DNA from: Protostelium mycophagum
Lineage: Eukaryota > Evosea > Variosea > Protosteliida > Protosteliaceae
NCBI GenBank assembly: GCA_002081555.1
Contig: MZNV01002907.1
Coordinates: 1-40,176 of the forward strand
Length of the DNA stretch: 40,176 bases
Direction: 5' to 3'
Shown: positions 1 through 11,517 of the stretch, one piece after another
How positions within the stretch are numbered: the first letter of the stretch is position 1
Layout of the letters: the number at the start of each line of letters is the position of its first letter
The notes under the pieces: generated by a model
Databases searched by the model: none
Seen by the model: only the letters and a program-made list of their open reading frames with translations
What the model was told of the DNA's origin: nothing
Position numbers and translations under genes: made by a program

Positions 1-527
1 GTCAAATTCAAGATTTGCGGCTCTCCTGGTTTGTTGGCTATTGAATAAAGAAAGCAAATGGCGTTTGTTTGATGTTGAGGGTTGACGTGGGCTGCCGTAG
101 TGGCCCTCCTTACGGAAATGAGCTGTAAAGCGTTGCGAGCTGGCTCAAAAAGCACGTTCTGACAGATTATCGTCGTCGCAACGTGTCGTAAGTCTCGTAG
201 CTATGACATCGCAGTTGTAGAATGTCATAATGAATTACGCAACGTGGATGCCGAAATATTTGGTCCTTGGACTTGACGTTTTTTATATATCTACTGGAAG
301 GGTGAAATTCCGAAGCAAGTATCTAAAGCGTCCAATTTTTCAAACTCAAGTTTCATGATTGGATTGTCATTTCAGCCAATTGTCATCTTCATCTGTTCTT
401 TCAATAATACATGATGCTCAAAAAAGGCAACCCAATCAACACAATCCACAGGAACCTAAACAGTCTTCAGATCGAGTGATGTACATGTACATGTGATGAT
501 TACATGTAAATTTCTTGTTTTTTGCAG

Positions 528-1063
528 CCTGGAACCTGTCTTTTTGAATGTCCATGATGATCCTTTCTGCAATCAGTCAACCACAATTAGACATTTTCAG
601 TTACCTTTTGAATCATTCAGCAACAGTTTTGTGAGCTTTGGGCAGTGTCTCAGCTCCTCTGCAATCGGTTGCCAATCCCAAAGGCTGGTGACAACGTCTT
701 CGAGGTCTTTGAAGTCGAAATAAAACATCATTCTCTTCCTGGTGTGGACGAAACATGCTTCATTATCAAACCAAACACTCGTCGACTTTTATTACCGGGC
801 TTCATCCCACAGAAATCGGAGAAAATCTCACTCTCGTCATGTTCTGTAAGTTTCATTTTGATAATCCGGTCAAATGTTTTTCCACGGCATCGTACCGTTT
901 CGTACGATAAGAAACGTGATGAGCGATTGTGAGTCTTGTATACCCATCTGACGTATTGTACAGTTCTATTCTTCTCCAGTATCATTCGCTCGGTGTAGAT
1001 GTGTAGATCCCTTCTGTCGTTGGATTTTTTTCCTCTGCACTTCACATCACACACAGACTAGTT
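528..1063 (+). CDS. Unrecognised exon cluster, possibly a chimeric gene (low confidence)
   Basis: I do not recognise this protein. A splice acceptor (ttttttgcag) at about 528 opens a readable stretch, and a second coding-like stretch runs in another frame to about 845. There it meets a good donor (gtaagt, 846). The next good acceptor (tattgtacag, ending 967) leads, in phase, into the decayed copy of the 17.3-kb membrane gene and stays open to a stop near 1063. If spliced this way, the host exon would acquire a tail from duplicated DNA in a new frame. The intron would contain the introner-like insert described separately. How the first two stretches join is unclear, and the upstream start was not found, so this may be a broken gene. 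Confidence 0.25.
846..919 (+). repeat. Introner-like insert, copy A
   Basis: The segment starts exactly at a donor site (GTAAGTTTCATTTT), has about 22 bp of extra sequence, and then continues CCACGGCATCGTACCG up to GATAAGAAACGTG. The same modules in the same order form the 5' part of the intron at 39016-39183 on the minus strand. Its core contains a perfect stem, ATCGTAC / GTACGAT at 889-895 and 902-908, with a 6-nt loop. Homology anchored at the 5' splice site of two unrelated genes is what a mobile intron or introner would leave. Confidence 0.6.
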
Positions 1064-1140
1064 AACTCCAACATACAAAAGACACAAGCTTCTTCAGAAG
1101 GCGTGCCCTTGATAGCAGACGCCTGACATAAAGAGCATCT
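931..1140 (+). pseudogene. Decayed 3' copy of the four-helix membrane gene at 17332-17812
   Basis: This stretch matches 17615-17823 almost along its full length: the end of the single intron, the whole second exon, the stop region and the aataaagagca stretch after it. The longest identical run covers the segment reading aagacacaagcttcttcaga. Scattered changes and small indels destroy the original frame. Because intron sequence is included, the copy arose by DNA duplication and not by reverse transcription of mRNA. The functional relative lies about 16.7 kb downstream on the same strand. Confidence 0.8.
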
Positions 1141-1158
1141 GCCGATAAGGTCCATTTT

Positions 1159-3286
1159 TTATTGCTGTTGGCAAGACACGCCACCTCTCTGGTGTTCGTC
1201 CTCATCATCTTCGTCCATCTCGTCCTCATCGTACGCCTCGCCTCTTTTGCTGCTTTTTGCTGGTCCGGCTGTCAATTTGACATTCTCGACTTCTCCGGTC
1301 GGCTTGACAGGGGCTGGCTTGCCCAGGGCGGACTCCAAAGCCTGAAGATGGTCAAGAAATTTTTTGCGGCAGAGTGTCAGAATTGTATAGAATCATTTGG
1401 ATCTGCCTATTTAGAAGGAGATGCTGGTGTACATTTGCAGCTCTGCTGCAGGCAAGAAATGATGCTAATTATAGATCATAACCGTAGCAGCAGGTCATGA
1501 GTGTCATTTTGACACCACATATCTTGAATAACGACAGAATCGATCACGTGACTTACCGCAACGGCAGATGCGGGTATGGAGTTGTCTTTTGGGAATTCAA
1601 TCTCGAAATTGATGAGTAATCTTCCCTTGTCAAAGATGTTTCCGTTGATGGGCATGCCCTCATTCTCTATCGACTTTGTGTCTCCGGGTCTGATGATTTC
1701 ACCTGCGTAGAATGAAAAAAATTAGATAGATTTGAGATCTACAACGCACAACAGAGAATAAATATTCTCTAAATTTAGATTAGGAATGTCTGAACGAGGT
1801 TCTTGACTAGACACCAAAAAATTGAATAGTGCGGAAATAAATCTTCGCTTTTTCAAGAGGAAACAACACTCTGGCTTCGAGACAAAGTTCCGAAAAAAAG
1901 GACGTATTTCAAACATCTTTGTACAACTAAATCAAATGAATCTTAGGCTTCATCGCCTAGAATCTTGGTACAAGTCCACGCCAGAAATATTCAAATAAAA
2001 TAATCACCTTTAGCGGAAGTCACCAACAACTGTCTTCCATCGAGGTGATCGATGAGGAAGGACACGCCAGTGAGTGCCTCGATCAGGCTGATCGTCTTGT
2101 TGATGACCAAGTCGTTTCCGTCTCTCGTGAATACTTCGTGCTTTTCCAATTGTAGAACGATGATGACGTCGCCGGGAACAGTGTTGGGGAGCTGGTCGCC
2201 CTCTCCTGCAAAAGTGATCTTGGTTCCTTGCTTCATTCCGGCGTCGATGTACAAGTCCAACATCTGCATCAGACGTCATTATTCATCCTTTTAAAAAACA
2301 ACAAGATGTGGCGCTCTGCCAGCCACGGTGATGCAGAGAAATATATTTCCTCCAACAGCCATCTTCACAATGAGCTAAAAACTGGTGAAATATTTGAGAA
2401 ATAAAAACCTTGGTCTCCTCTGTGATCTTGTTTCCGTTGCAAGACTTGCATCTGTCCTTGGGTCGGATGATCTCTCCCTCACCGTCACAACTTCTGCACT
2501 TCTCGTGTAATTGTTGGACCATGCCGAAGCCCATGTGTCTTAGAGAGGTCTGGGTGCCTGTGCCCTCGCAGCTCGCACACTTCGTGGAGCCTCCCACCTT
2601 GTTGGTTCCTTTTCTGGTGGTTTTCAGCGAAATTTCGATTCACATCACGTCTACAACGAGCCGAGAAATCAAATATTTACCCTGAACAACCACCACAGAG
2701 AACTGTCTTGGAGTGGGGGATTTTGCCCTGCTTTCCCTTGTATAAATCCTCGAGAGTGACGGGGTAACCGAAGGCCTTGTCCTTTCCCTTTGTCTTTCCT
2801 CCGCGCTGAGGACCACGGCCTCCTCGGCCTCCGAATGGGAATCCGCCCATTCCAAAGATATGAGAGAAGAGATCGTCGGAATCCATACCACCCATACCAG
2901 CGCCCTCACGGAGTCCTTCTTCTCCTGCCGAAAAAATAAATTTGGATTGATGAGAAAAAATGAAGATGGAATGGGTGAAACTAATCTCACCGTACTTATC
3001 GTAAACCTCCCTCTTCTCAGCATCATTCAGCACCTCGTAAGCAAAACTGATCTCCTTGAACTGATGATATGTCACGATCCATCCTGATACATTATAATCA
3101 CTCGTGTACCTTATCACCAGCGTCTGGATTTTTGTCTGGATGAAACTTCATCGCCATCTTACGATAGGCTTTTGTAATCTCTTGAGGAGTAGCGGTAGTT
3201 TCTACGCCCAATATTTCATAGAGTTTAGTGTGACTCTCCGCTGGTCCTCCACGGCCACGGCCTCCCTGTGATCCTCTTCGAGACAT
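1159..3286 (-). CDS. DNAJA: Type-A DnaJ (HSP40) co-chaperone with CaaX tail
   Basis: This co-chaperone stimulates Hsp70 ATPase and delivers unfolded clients. Seven exons: 3286-3110, 3060-2991, 2924-2681, 2613-2409, 2263-2008, 1702-1557, 1341-1159, giving 426 aa, the usual size for DNAJA/Ydj1. The J domain has HPD at residues 49-51. A Gly/Phe/Met-rich linker follows, then four CxxC motifs (CGGC, CASC, CRSC, CKSC) of the zinc-binding domain, then the client-binding C domain. The protein ends GGVSCQQQ, a CaaX box expected to be farnesylated, as in Ydj1 (CASQ), which tethers the protein to ER or mitochondrial membranes. Its start lies 191 bp from the divergent FYVE-domain gene, so the two probably share a promoter region. 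The introns at 2614-2680 and 1703-2007 carry the recurrent GTTGTAG motif. Confidence 0.95.
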
Positions 3287-3477
3287 ATCTGATGAAAATA
3301 AGAATGAGAAAAGTCAGGAATGGTCCTCTATTGATGTTGTATTTGTACCTGATGATTAAAGAAGGATCGTGCGGATCCTGATTCGATGATTAAAAAAATA
3401 AGAATTGCAGCCGAATTTCCCAGTTTGGCCCAAATATTTAGACACAACGTCATCACGAATTGCAACAACAACACGAC

Positions 3478-6400
3478 ATGAGGCTCTATAGTCTCTTATT
3501 TGTCGTATTAATACTCTTCATTGTCACTGCAGAATCGTCACGTGGATACGAACGACTGTATGGTACACCAAAACAGAAAGAAAAAAACGATCCTCCTGCA
3601 ACAACGACGCCAATCCAGAAAGAGATTCCAACAAAAAAAGAGAAACCTTCTGAGCTCATCAAAAGTCCTTCTAAATCAAATTTCCTCTCAAGATGGAAAG
3701 ATCAAGTACTTGTACAGGTGGGATCTCTTCCAATATTTATCCTCAAAAATCACAGGTCAAATTAAGCACGGTGATCTCTTTCGTCATCTCTTTGGTCGTG
3801 GGTTCTATCCTTTGGTACACGAGCCAGATCAGTGTACTCATCCAATGGTGGAAATCACAGTCGTTCAACTACCGAAAAATCTTTTCCCTGTCCATCTTGA
3901 AACAGTTCTTCATGAGATGTAAAGCATGGTGGAAACCGAAGAGAGAGAAGAAGGTACAGAACTGTCTGACACCATATGACATTCTGAGCTTCATAGACGA
4001 GACTCTCTTTGACAAAACCCACTTGGGATGTTAAAACTGAAAATTTGGGTTGCATGAACTGTGGTTCTGTATTCACCGAATCCAGCACAAGACACCATTG
4101 CACCTGCTGCTCCAGAGAGCTGTGTGAAATTTGTAACTCCCATAGAGCTGCAGCGTCTGAAGATCTCAGAGTTTGTGATCACTGCCATGGACATTTGATG
4201 AGAAATGTGAGATGAAAAAATTAAATCGAGACTAAAATTCATGTGTACAGGAGAAGGAATGTCTCGGAAAACTCGTTCCTTATCTACAACCAGACTCAAA
4301 AGAAGTGGACCAAGCTGTCGAGGAGGTGAAATTTCGTCACAATTTTATTTGATTTCTAAACTGTCCAGATGTTGGAGCTGCTGTCAAGGCACCTTAAAGC
4401 GCCAGAAGAACGAGATGTTATAAAAGAAGACATCGTAGATACTGGAGCTGTACCATCCATCATGACGCTCTTGTCCGCACCAAATGTCGAAAAATTGAAG
4501 GCATCTACAATGTTGCAGCTGCTGGATGTCTTAGTCAAATCCGTGGAGAATGATCAGGTGCCTTTTTTCTTCATTAATTATCAGAGAGTCAAATATTTCT
4601 AAGCGAAAATCAACTGAAAATTCAGGTGTGCGAGATGATTCAGCAGAACAGCATCACAGTTTTAATTAAATTATTTCGGTCATCTACAACGACAGAACAA
4701 AAAATGGCTATCGTCAAGATAATGGGTCACCTCGATGTGGAAATCGCCAGCCAAGATAACACAGAAGATACACGCGTCTTGTCTCCTTTAGTGGAATGCG
4801 CGAAGTCTTCTGAAGATGAGAAGGTGATTTTTTTGGAGAATATTTATGTGACAGAAGTTGTTGACTCAGGAGAAGTCCAAGATACTACAATTTTCTTCCT
4901 TCGAAACACGATAAATCCTCGTCCTAACAATGTCAAGAATGACAGTTCATAGGTACTGAAAGAGATAGCTAATATATTCGAGAGATATAAAGAGGATCCT
5001 TCTGCACATATACTCGACGACACCGAACCAGGTTGGGCAGAGCCGCCGACGAAGCCGACGCCCAGACCAAAGAGGGCTTCTGCCGTGATAACCTGGAGAC
5101 CTAAATATTCAAGAAGTAGGATGGTACGATAGAATTTATTTTTTCTTTGAAATAATTATTTACGACGCGAAAATTTATATTAACTTTCACATTTTTTCTG
5201 AAAGAGTCGCGACGTAAAAATAATAAACCTCTCATTGATGGGGTTTAGGATTTTCAGCTGGCAGAGTTCCGCAACAGATCCAGAATTATGGGGCTGTACG
5301 CGAAGAAGCAGATGGAGATCTGCGAAGAAAAGTTGGGAAAAGTCAGAGAAGAGAGAGAGATGATGGAGAAGCAGAGGATGAGAGAGAGGGACGCAATGAA
5401 AATACAACACATGGCAACTGCAAAACAAGTACTGAGGATTATCATTTTCAAAAATCATTCTGGAAATATAATGTTTTCAGAACCATAAATGAATATGCTG
5501 ATATGGACAGTTGTGTTTCTGGGTGCCACAGTGGACTTTGATGGGATATGGAGCCACTATCTTTTGGTGTTTTGATCGGTACTACAGTAGTTTTCTGAGA
5601 AATATCACCAGCGCGAGTATGCAACCGAGTCTTATTTTGAGATATATTCCCGGAATGGCTTCTTTCATAGACGGGGTCAGTGAAATTTCGATGAAATGTC
5701 ACGGATTTTTCTTGAAGATATCCGGTCGTGGACTGGTGTATGATTTGACAGAAAGGAATTAAAATTGATCAATTGAGATGAGAGATTCCTGATTACTCTA
5801 GATGTATACTGTCACAGCAGCATTGAGCTTCGTCCTTATTGCTGTTGCTGTATTCTTTGTCCTTCTGGCAATCACAAAATTCCCCTTTATATTGTTCATC
5901 ATGGCTTGGCTTTGGTATAGGGCCTATTGGAGGTGGACTGACAAGACATATATCCTCTACAGTTTTCGTGACGCGGCTTTGCCATTGGATACAGTCCCTG
6001 TGATTGAATACAGTGTCTATGATTGTGCCTCAGTAGATGAACGCGCAAAGGGCGAGTCTTGTGATGTTTTTGCATAATTGAGCGAAAATCTTCTGCACGA
6101 CAGCTTCTCGACACTGCTGCATTCTGACCTAATACAGGTCCTTCGTGAAGATGATATTGTGGGATATTCCGACATTACTGGCAGTGGTAGCAGTGTACTA
6201 CAGATTCTTCATGAGAGATCCAAAGTGAGTCTTTTGCATCTTTTATCTCCCAGCTTTGTGATAGAGCCTAAACACTGAGTAGAATTGAATCATGATATCT
6301 TGATTGTAACAAAAGATGTCTTATTGTACACAAAAATGGTGACCAAGTTTCAGGAAAACACCTGGACGCGTCGCAACAGAAGAGGTAGTGAGACTGTGTG

Positions 6401-6552
6401 TCTTAATCGCATCAGTCGCAATCGGTGAGTCCATGTTAAATGATCATCACATTGACATGGGTGCAGGGTATCACTGTGCGATGTCAGATTTTGGCGGGAA
6501 GAAATACATCACCGTGATGGATTCTTTTGTAGATTGGCTCATCCCTTTATAA
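3478..6552 (+). CDS. Multi-pass membrane protein with FYVE-like finger and armadillo-like helices
   Basis: Thirteen exons: 3478-3717, 3756-3953, 3997-4206, 4251-4325, 4369-4557, 4626-4823, 4953-5123, 5249-5428, 5511-5675, 5802-6055 (donor uncertain), 6138-6224, 6354-6424, 6467-6552; about 707 aa. Residues 1-20 form a signal peptide or anchor, and a second hydrophobic segment lies near 83-108. A FYVE-like zinc finger follows (WDVKTE, CMNC, RHHCTCC near 156-184, CEIC, CDHC), which in known proteins binds PI3P on endosomes. Then come leucine-rich helices resembling armadillo repeats, a basic/acidic coiled coil, and several hydrophobic segments near the C terminus. No family with this order is known to me. 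It could be two genes, with the second starting at 5802, but the 5676-5801 segment has good splice ends and the gap is too short for a promoter. Confidence 0.7.
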
Positions 6553-6743
6553 AATTCTTGATGTACATCAAGAAGGTTAGACCAAATCGAAAAATATCTC
6601 GAATATTCCCGATCTTTTATAATACTGTAAAGCGCCAAAAAGATCATTTGAAAATCAAATTTCCATGAAATATAATTGATATATCGCTGGTCATGTCACA
6701 TTTAGGTAAGAGCGAATTCATCACAATTTATTGTATTACAGTC

Positions 6744-9185
6744 TCATTCTCCGTTAAGGATGAGATCAGCAGCTCTCGCCCCGATGAGATAAGCGGTGAA
6801 GGCAGAATTTCCTGCGGGGCTATTTGGGCACACAGAGAGATCCGCAACACGGACACCAGACACTCCGAAAACCTTCAACTGCTCGTCTACAACCTCCAAA
6901 ATCTTGTTGCTTCCATTTTGGTGGGAGTCCCTTTTCCCATCAGTTTTCACCGAAAATTCACAGAAAGATCTGGGAAAAGTACCTGTGGGAAGATGGCCCC
7001 CTGGCGACATTGAGAATCTTGTTTGCCACGTTGTAGAAGGCTCTGTCCTCTGGAGATGTGGTGGCGTCAAGCCCCCAGCTCCAAATCTTCTTATACCAGT
7101 CGCTTCCCAGGCGTTTGAGCCCTGCATCGAAAGCCTCTTGATATTCTTGGGGTGGGAAGGCATATCTCAATGTGACGTTCTTTCCTTCTGCTTTCAGCTG
7201 CGCGTTCATCTGTGTCACAATCTGGAAGGCGATGTTTTGACCAAGCAAAGTGGTGATGATGTTATGCTCCACCTTCGCGGCGGCCTGTACATGTCAGGTC
7301 ACAGTTGTAGCGACATACTCACGGCAAATTGTGAAGCGGCAGTCTTTGAGGGGTCGAATGTGTAGGTGGGGAAGACGTTGAACACCATGTTGGGGACAGA
7401 GGAGGGGTCAGAAGGCGAGGAGATTTCGACGAATCCTCCCGCTTGATGGTCGATCTGGTCCATTCCCATCATCATGGAGACGGAAGCGAAACTTCCCACG
7501 TTGTATTGATCTACAACGCCGGCGTTACGTTGTCCGGTGGTGAAGATGAGTTCGTATTTTCTGAAGGGTCAGTTTTACAACAGTGTAGACCAAATTGTAC
7601 AAACCTCTGGGAGACGGTGAGGGTAGAGGGTCTGTTGGGGTCGAGATTGTGGTGTCCCAAAAATGCTCCTGAAACATATCAGATCATCGCTGAGAGAAGG
7701 TGTCCTACCTCCTCTGAAGGTGGGGTAGCCAGGAACTGTTCCAACAAAACTTTGGAAAAATTGGTTGACTTGGGTGGCATCTCCGGTTCCATAAACGCTG
7801 TTTGCGGGGTTATAGTGGTTTCTTAAATTCTGGCCGACAGCTGGATTGTTGTAGACGAGGGGGGTCACTCCCAACTTGGAGAGTCGGGCGTGGTTTCCGA
7901 CACCAGATCGTTGTAGAACACCGGGAGAATAGAAAGTTCCGGCAGTAATGATGACCTATTACGTCTTCAACAGGTCAATATTCCATCGTCCTACCTCTTC
8001 ATCGACCCTTGCGTATCTTGTGACTCCGTCTTTGATGTACTCGACACCGATGGCTTTGGGTTCCTTTCTATGAGAAGTTCTGAAGATAATTTTGTTGGCA
8101 AAAGATCTCGTCTCCAACTTCAACGAGCGAAGAACTCCCTTCCCTTGTCCGGTCACCTGGTTCATGACCTGATCGAATCAATTTTTTCAAAATAAATCTC
8201 TTACCGTTGCATTGAGAAGAGAACCACCGTGTCTTCTCTCCCAGTAAGAGTCGTTTACTCTATGTTGAAAACTTTGCCACTGGCCAAATGCGGAGACGGA
8301 GTTCACTCCCTCTACATCGTTGTAGTCCACGGAATTTATGGAGTTGGGCAGGTCGGGGTCCTCTATGTGGCTTATTCCCCGCTTGCCCAGATTCACGGCC
8401 CAGCCGTTTCCGTTGTTTGCCTGCTGAGCGATGGAGATGTTTCTGATGGCTCTTAAGAGAGTGTTGGTGGGGGGTGTGCGGACAGTGCCAACAGTTGGAC
8501 CAACCCAAGCAATGAGGTCTTTCACATATGGCTTCATGACATCATATTTCCAGCTAGAGGGCCAGAAGTTGTTCCAGACGTAACTTCCTAGACCGCGTCA
8601 GAGGCGAATATTTTATTTCGCAAGAGGCAGACCTCCGACAATGAACATGCCAGCATTGATAGCAGAACTGCCACCGACTGTCTTTCCAGAGCCGATCAGA
8701 GCTCTGACGCCAAAGATGGACTTGTCGGCCTGAAGGAAAGCGGGCCATGAGTAGCGGTGATCATTAGAAGGTGCGGCATTTTCCAAGAAGGTATTGTATT
8801 TTCCGGTGTAGCCAGGTACATCGTCGATATTTGGGTCATCTGGTAGACAATCAACACTAATCAATTGGCCAACACCGCACCCATGAAGTTTTCTCCAGCT
8901 TCTAAGAGGAGTACAGAGCATTTCCCTCCTCTAGCTAATCTTGTTGCCACCACACAACCAGCAGGTCCAGCTCCAATCACCACGTAATCGTAGGAATCAG
9001 CTGGTAATGTTAAGGCGTCACTTCAACACTCATGACTTACTAAAGGATCTCTTCTCATCATCGTTATCTAATGGGTGTCTAGAAAGACTCGACTCAGTGT
9101 TGTCGAGATTGAAGACAGCAAAAGCTATGGTACAGAGTACGGCGAAGCCAACAGTCATACGACCAAGGAGCATCTTGCGAGCCAT
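6744..9185 (-). CDS. GMC family FAD-dependent oxidoreductase, membrane anchored
   Basis: A glucose-methanol-choline superfamily flavoenzyme that oxidises an alcohol or sugar; the substrate cannot be told from sequence. Ten exons: 9185-9041, 9000-8881, 8839-8633, 8587-8205, 8168-7995, 7955-7709, 7668-7605, 7560-7323, 7284-6983, 6930-6744; 688 aa, somewhat longer than the roughly 600 aa typical of the family. An N-terminal hydrophobic segment (about residues 10-29) looks like a signal anchor. The FAD dinucleotide-binding motif GAGPAG is at 58-63, with the following Glu in LLLEAGE. The GMC signature [15 protein letters not shown] is clear, and the C-terminal NSPAGNSAF segment matches the second signature region. 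Nine introns of 36-52 bp make this one of the most tightly intron-packed genes here. Confidence 0.92.
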
Positions 9186-9960
9186 GGAGATCTTTGCACT
9201 TGTCAAGAGCAAGAGGGGCGAACAATGATAGTCTCAATGTGAAATTGTGAGGGTGTGAAGAAGCCACTTCTACTCGGTATGCTCCGACGATGATGCAGAA
9301 ATTACCGCGTGATTCCAAGTTGTTACCGCAATCCCATTGCGGAACCGATCTTAGGGCTTTTCTCCGATTAGGATTTCTCTCCCTACCTCCACAGGGAAAG
9401 ATTAATTAAAATGTTGATAGATGTCATACACGTTAATTGAATGTTGTTCTGACGAGAAAACATTGCAGCTAAAATCAACACCCGGTTTGTGCTCCACATC
9501 TCCGAAAAAAATGTGGATTCAATTGTAGATCAGGTTGAAATAGCCTGTTCCATTAACAAATGCAATCTCAACACAAGCACCTCAACGAAAAAGAGGTTCC
9601 CTCCCCTCTGATGATGATTATGAATGTTCTCATCGAAAGTCGCACCATTTATGGCATTATCAAGCTATAATAACATGATTGATTCCACAAGCACAATTCG
9701 ATCGAAATCGCGAACCATCTCGTCAGTCAGGCGCTAGAGTACCCAAAAAATGACGGAAATTGTGGCAGCATTCTCTTCGACTTCTCGTGGTGAGAAGCGG
9801 ATCAGTTCATGAGATGAATAGATTGATTCAATGAAGACAAGACCGCTTGGTCTCACAACACCGGGATGCTGCAAGATCCTCATGAGAAATCGAAACCAAG
9901 GCGCAGAGAAAGCGGGTACAGCAGAGGTGCTGGCGGAAAGACCTTCTTTAGTAAGTCGCG
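9186..9960. promoter_or_regulatory. Divergent intergenic region
   Basis: This 775-bp gap separates the GMC oxidoreductase (leftward) from the CorA-like gene (rightward), so it should hold two promoters. I see no coding exon with usable splice signals. A perfect 7-bp palindrome with a 3-nt loop, CCGCAAT ccc ATTGCGG, lies at 9326-9342, about 140 bp upstream of the GMC start. No convincing TATA box is near either start. Confidence 0.5.
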
Positions 9961-11517
9961 ATGGACGCATCAGAATTCACTCCACTTCTCAAGAGATCAT
10001 CAAGGGATCCACAAAATGAGCAATTGAGCCAAAGGAAATCCACTGATGTCCAACCAGCACCAAATGCAGAGGATTTTGGCGTCCAACTTCGAGTGCGCAT
10101 GTTGGTGGCCGAACATCCCGGGTGAGATGTCATACGAGAGGAGTTGACACTAGTGATAACATCTACAGCTGGACAGATGCTTCTGTACACGACATCGTTC
10201 GACCAGATTTCATCAATGAAATGAGGCCAATATGGATCGATTTGATTATGCCTTCAGCGACGGACGCTGAGTGGTTAGTTGATGGGTTTGGAATCCATCC
10301 TTTCACAATTGAGACGATCGTGCGAGGTGATGCTCAAGCCACCAAACATTTAAAACCTACCTTGATCTGAAAGATGTACAAGGTTCCGTCGACAAATACG
10401 AAGTCTTCGACCACCACCAATTCATCTCCGTTAGGAGTTTGAATATGGAGATTTTCCCTCCACAAAGCGCCAATATGGGGATCTATATCTTCCCGTCTTT
10501 CTTAATGACAATCCATCAGGAGGAGATGGAGGTTCTGGACGAGGTACCTCTTGTCTGTTTGAATGTCATTTGTTCTATCCATGAAATGCTATAAATAATT
10601 TTGAAAATTGGAAGAAAGAATGACGTCATCAGGTCTTTGAACTCCGACAGAGGATTTTCATGCCGGATTCTCAGCATATAGTCTACCACTTGATAGATTT
10701 GATTGCACAAGAGTTCCAAGGTCACGTGATCAGTGTGGAGGCTGAGGTGGAGGGGATGGCAGATCTAGTAATCATGACGAGCGATCCTTTTCATGCTAAT
10801 AGTTGTAGATTGATACATTGAAACACGAGTCTCAAGGCGACATGCTGCGAAGAATAGGTATGATTAATCCGTCGAGGAAATTTCCGTCTACAATGCTGTA
10901 GACTCGACAATTAATCAATCATTCAGGGCAAGATAGACGACTGCTCAGCATAATAGAACTGCACGTCAGAGCGAAGATGCGCATGTTGACACCGCTATCT
11001 GCTGGACCAACATCTATCCCTGGATTCAGTAAGATCAGAGGTGATTTTTCCGCTATGGAAAAGAGATTACGGAACGCGAAAGGTGAAGAAGGCGTCTTTT
11101 GTTGATTTTCAAAATGTCAAAATTTTATGATTGATCTCCTGCAGAGGAATTGAGTTTTGTGAGTAGTCTTTTGACCAGTAATTTATCCGTGCAAGTCAAT
11201 GTACAGAGCTTCCAGATTGGTAAAATTGCTGCAAAATTCGGGTGAGTAGCTGACATATTCGAAGTATCTTTTGAACAAATTCAGAATCATCAGTAGTGTT
11301 ATGGCCATTCCTTTATTGCTGACATCTTGGGTGATTCTTTGGAGATTAGACAAGACACTCGCTTGGTTTTGACTGGTTGTAGTTGAGCATGAATGTGCGC
11401 GTGATTGGAGATGAGGAAGATTTTGATAATATTAATTGGTTCATCGGGGTCTCCGCGCTGTGCCTGATGGGATGGGCCATCCCATTCATGATTTTCCGGA
11501 AAATTGATTGGCTTTGA
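9961..11517 (+). CDS. CorA-like divalent cation transporter
   Basis: Two-transmembrane CorA/Mrs2/Alr1 superfamily channel that would move Mg2+ or a related ion; the pentamer is a general property of the family. Nine exons: 9961-10121, 10169-10326, 10374-10543, 10633-10767, 10809-10857, 10927-11082, 11145-11241, 11285-11330, 11383-11517; 368 aa. The cytosolic domain has the CorA-type HPFTIE motif (family HPLTIED). TM1 is near residues 305-324 and TM2 near 345-362. The selectivity loop reads SMN at 326-328 where nearly all CorA proteins have GMN. An acidic loop, GDEEDFD, follows. Two acceptors, before exons 5 and 9, read GTTGTAG. The start was chosen as the first ATG with an in-frame open exon. 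Confidence 0.85.

Noticed and set aside
1-527. Possible gene at the left edge
   Set aside because: I found no frame with supportable splice sites or protein similarity; nothing is called here.
5676-5717. A 42-bp in-frame intron in the FYVE gene leading to a stop at 5762
   Set aside because: It would end the protein before the next membrane segments. The longer intron to 5801 has a better pyrimidine tract and acceptor and leaves no impossible 39-bp intergenic gap. The alternative remains possible.
6796-7365. Long open frame of 189 codons on the plus strand
   Set aside because: It is antisense to GMC oxidoreductase exons 8-10 and their introns; the sense strand has clear GMC motifs and in-phase splicing.
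8300-8320. CGTTGTAG copies at about 8308, 33081, 38005 and 38390
   Set aside because: They lie in exons where the complement encodes Tyr-Asn in conserved protein blocks, so they were not counted as intron motifs.
10622-10629. TGACGTCA palindromes, as at 10622, 36732, 37004 and 38218
   Set aside because: They match a bZIP/CRE site but occur in exons and introns without a pattern; no regulatory claim can be supported.
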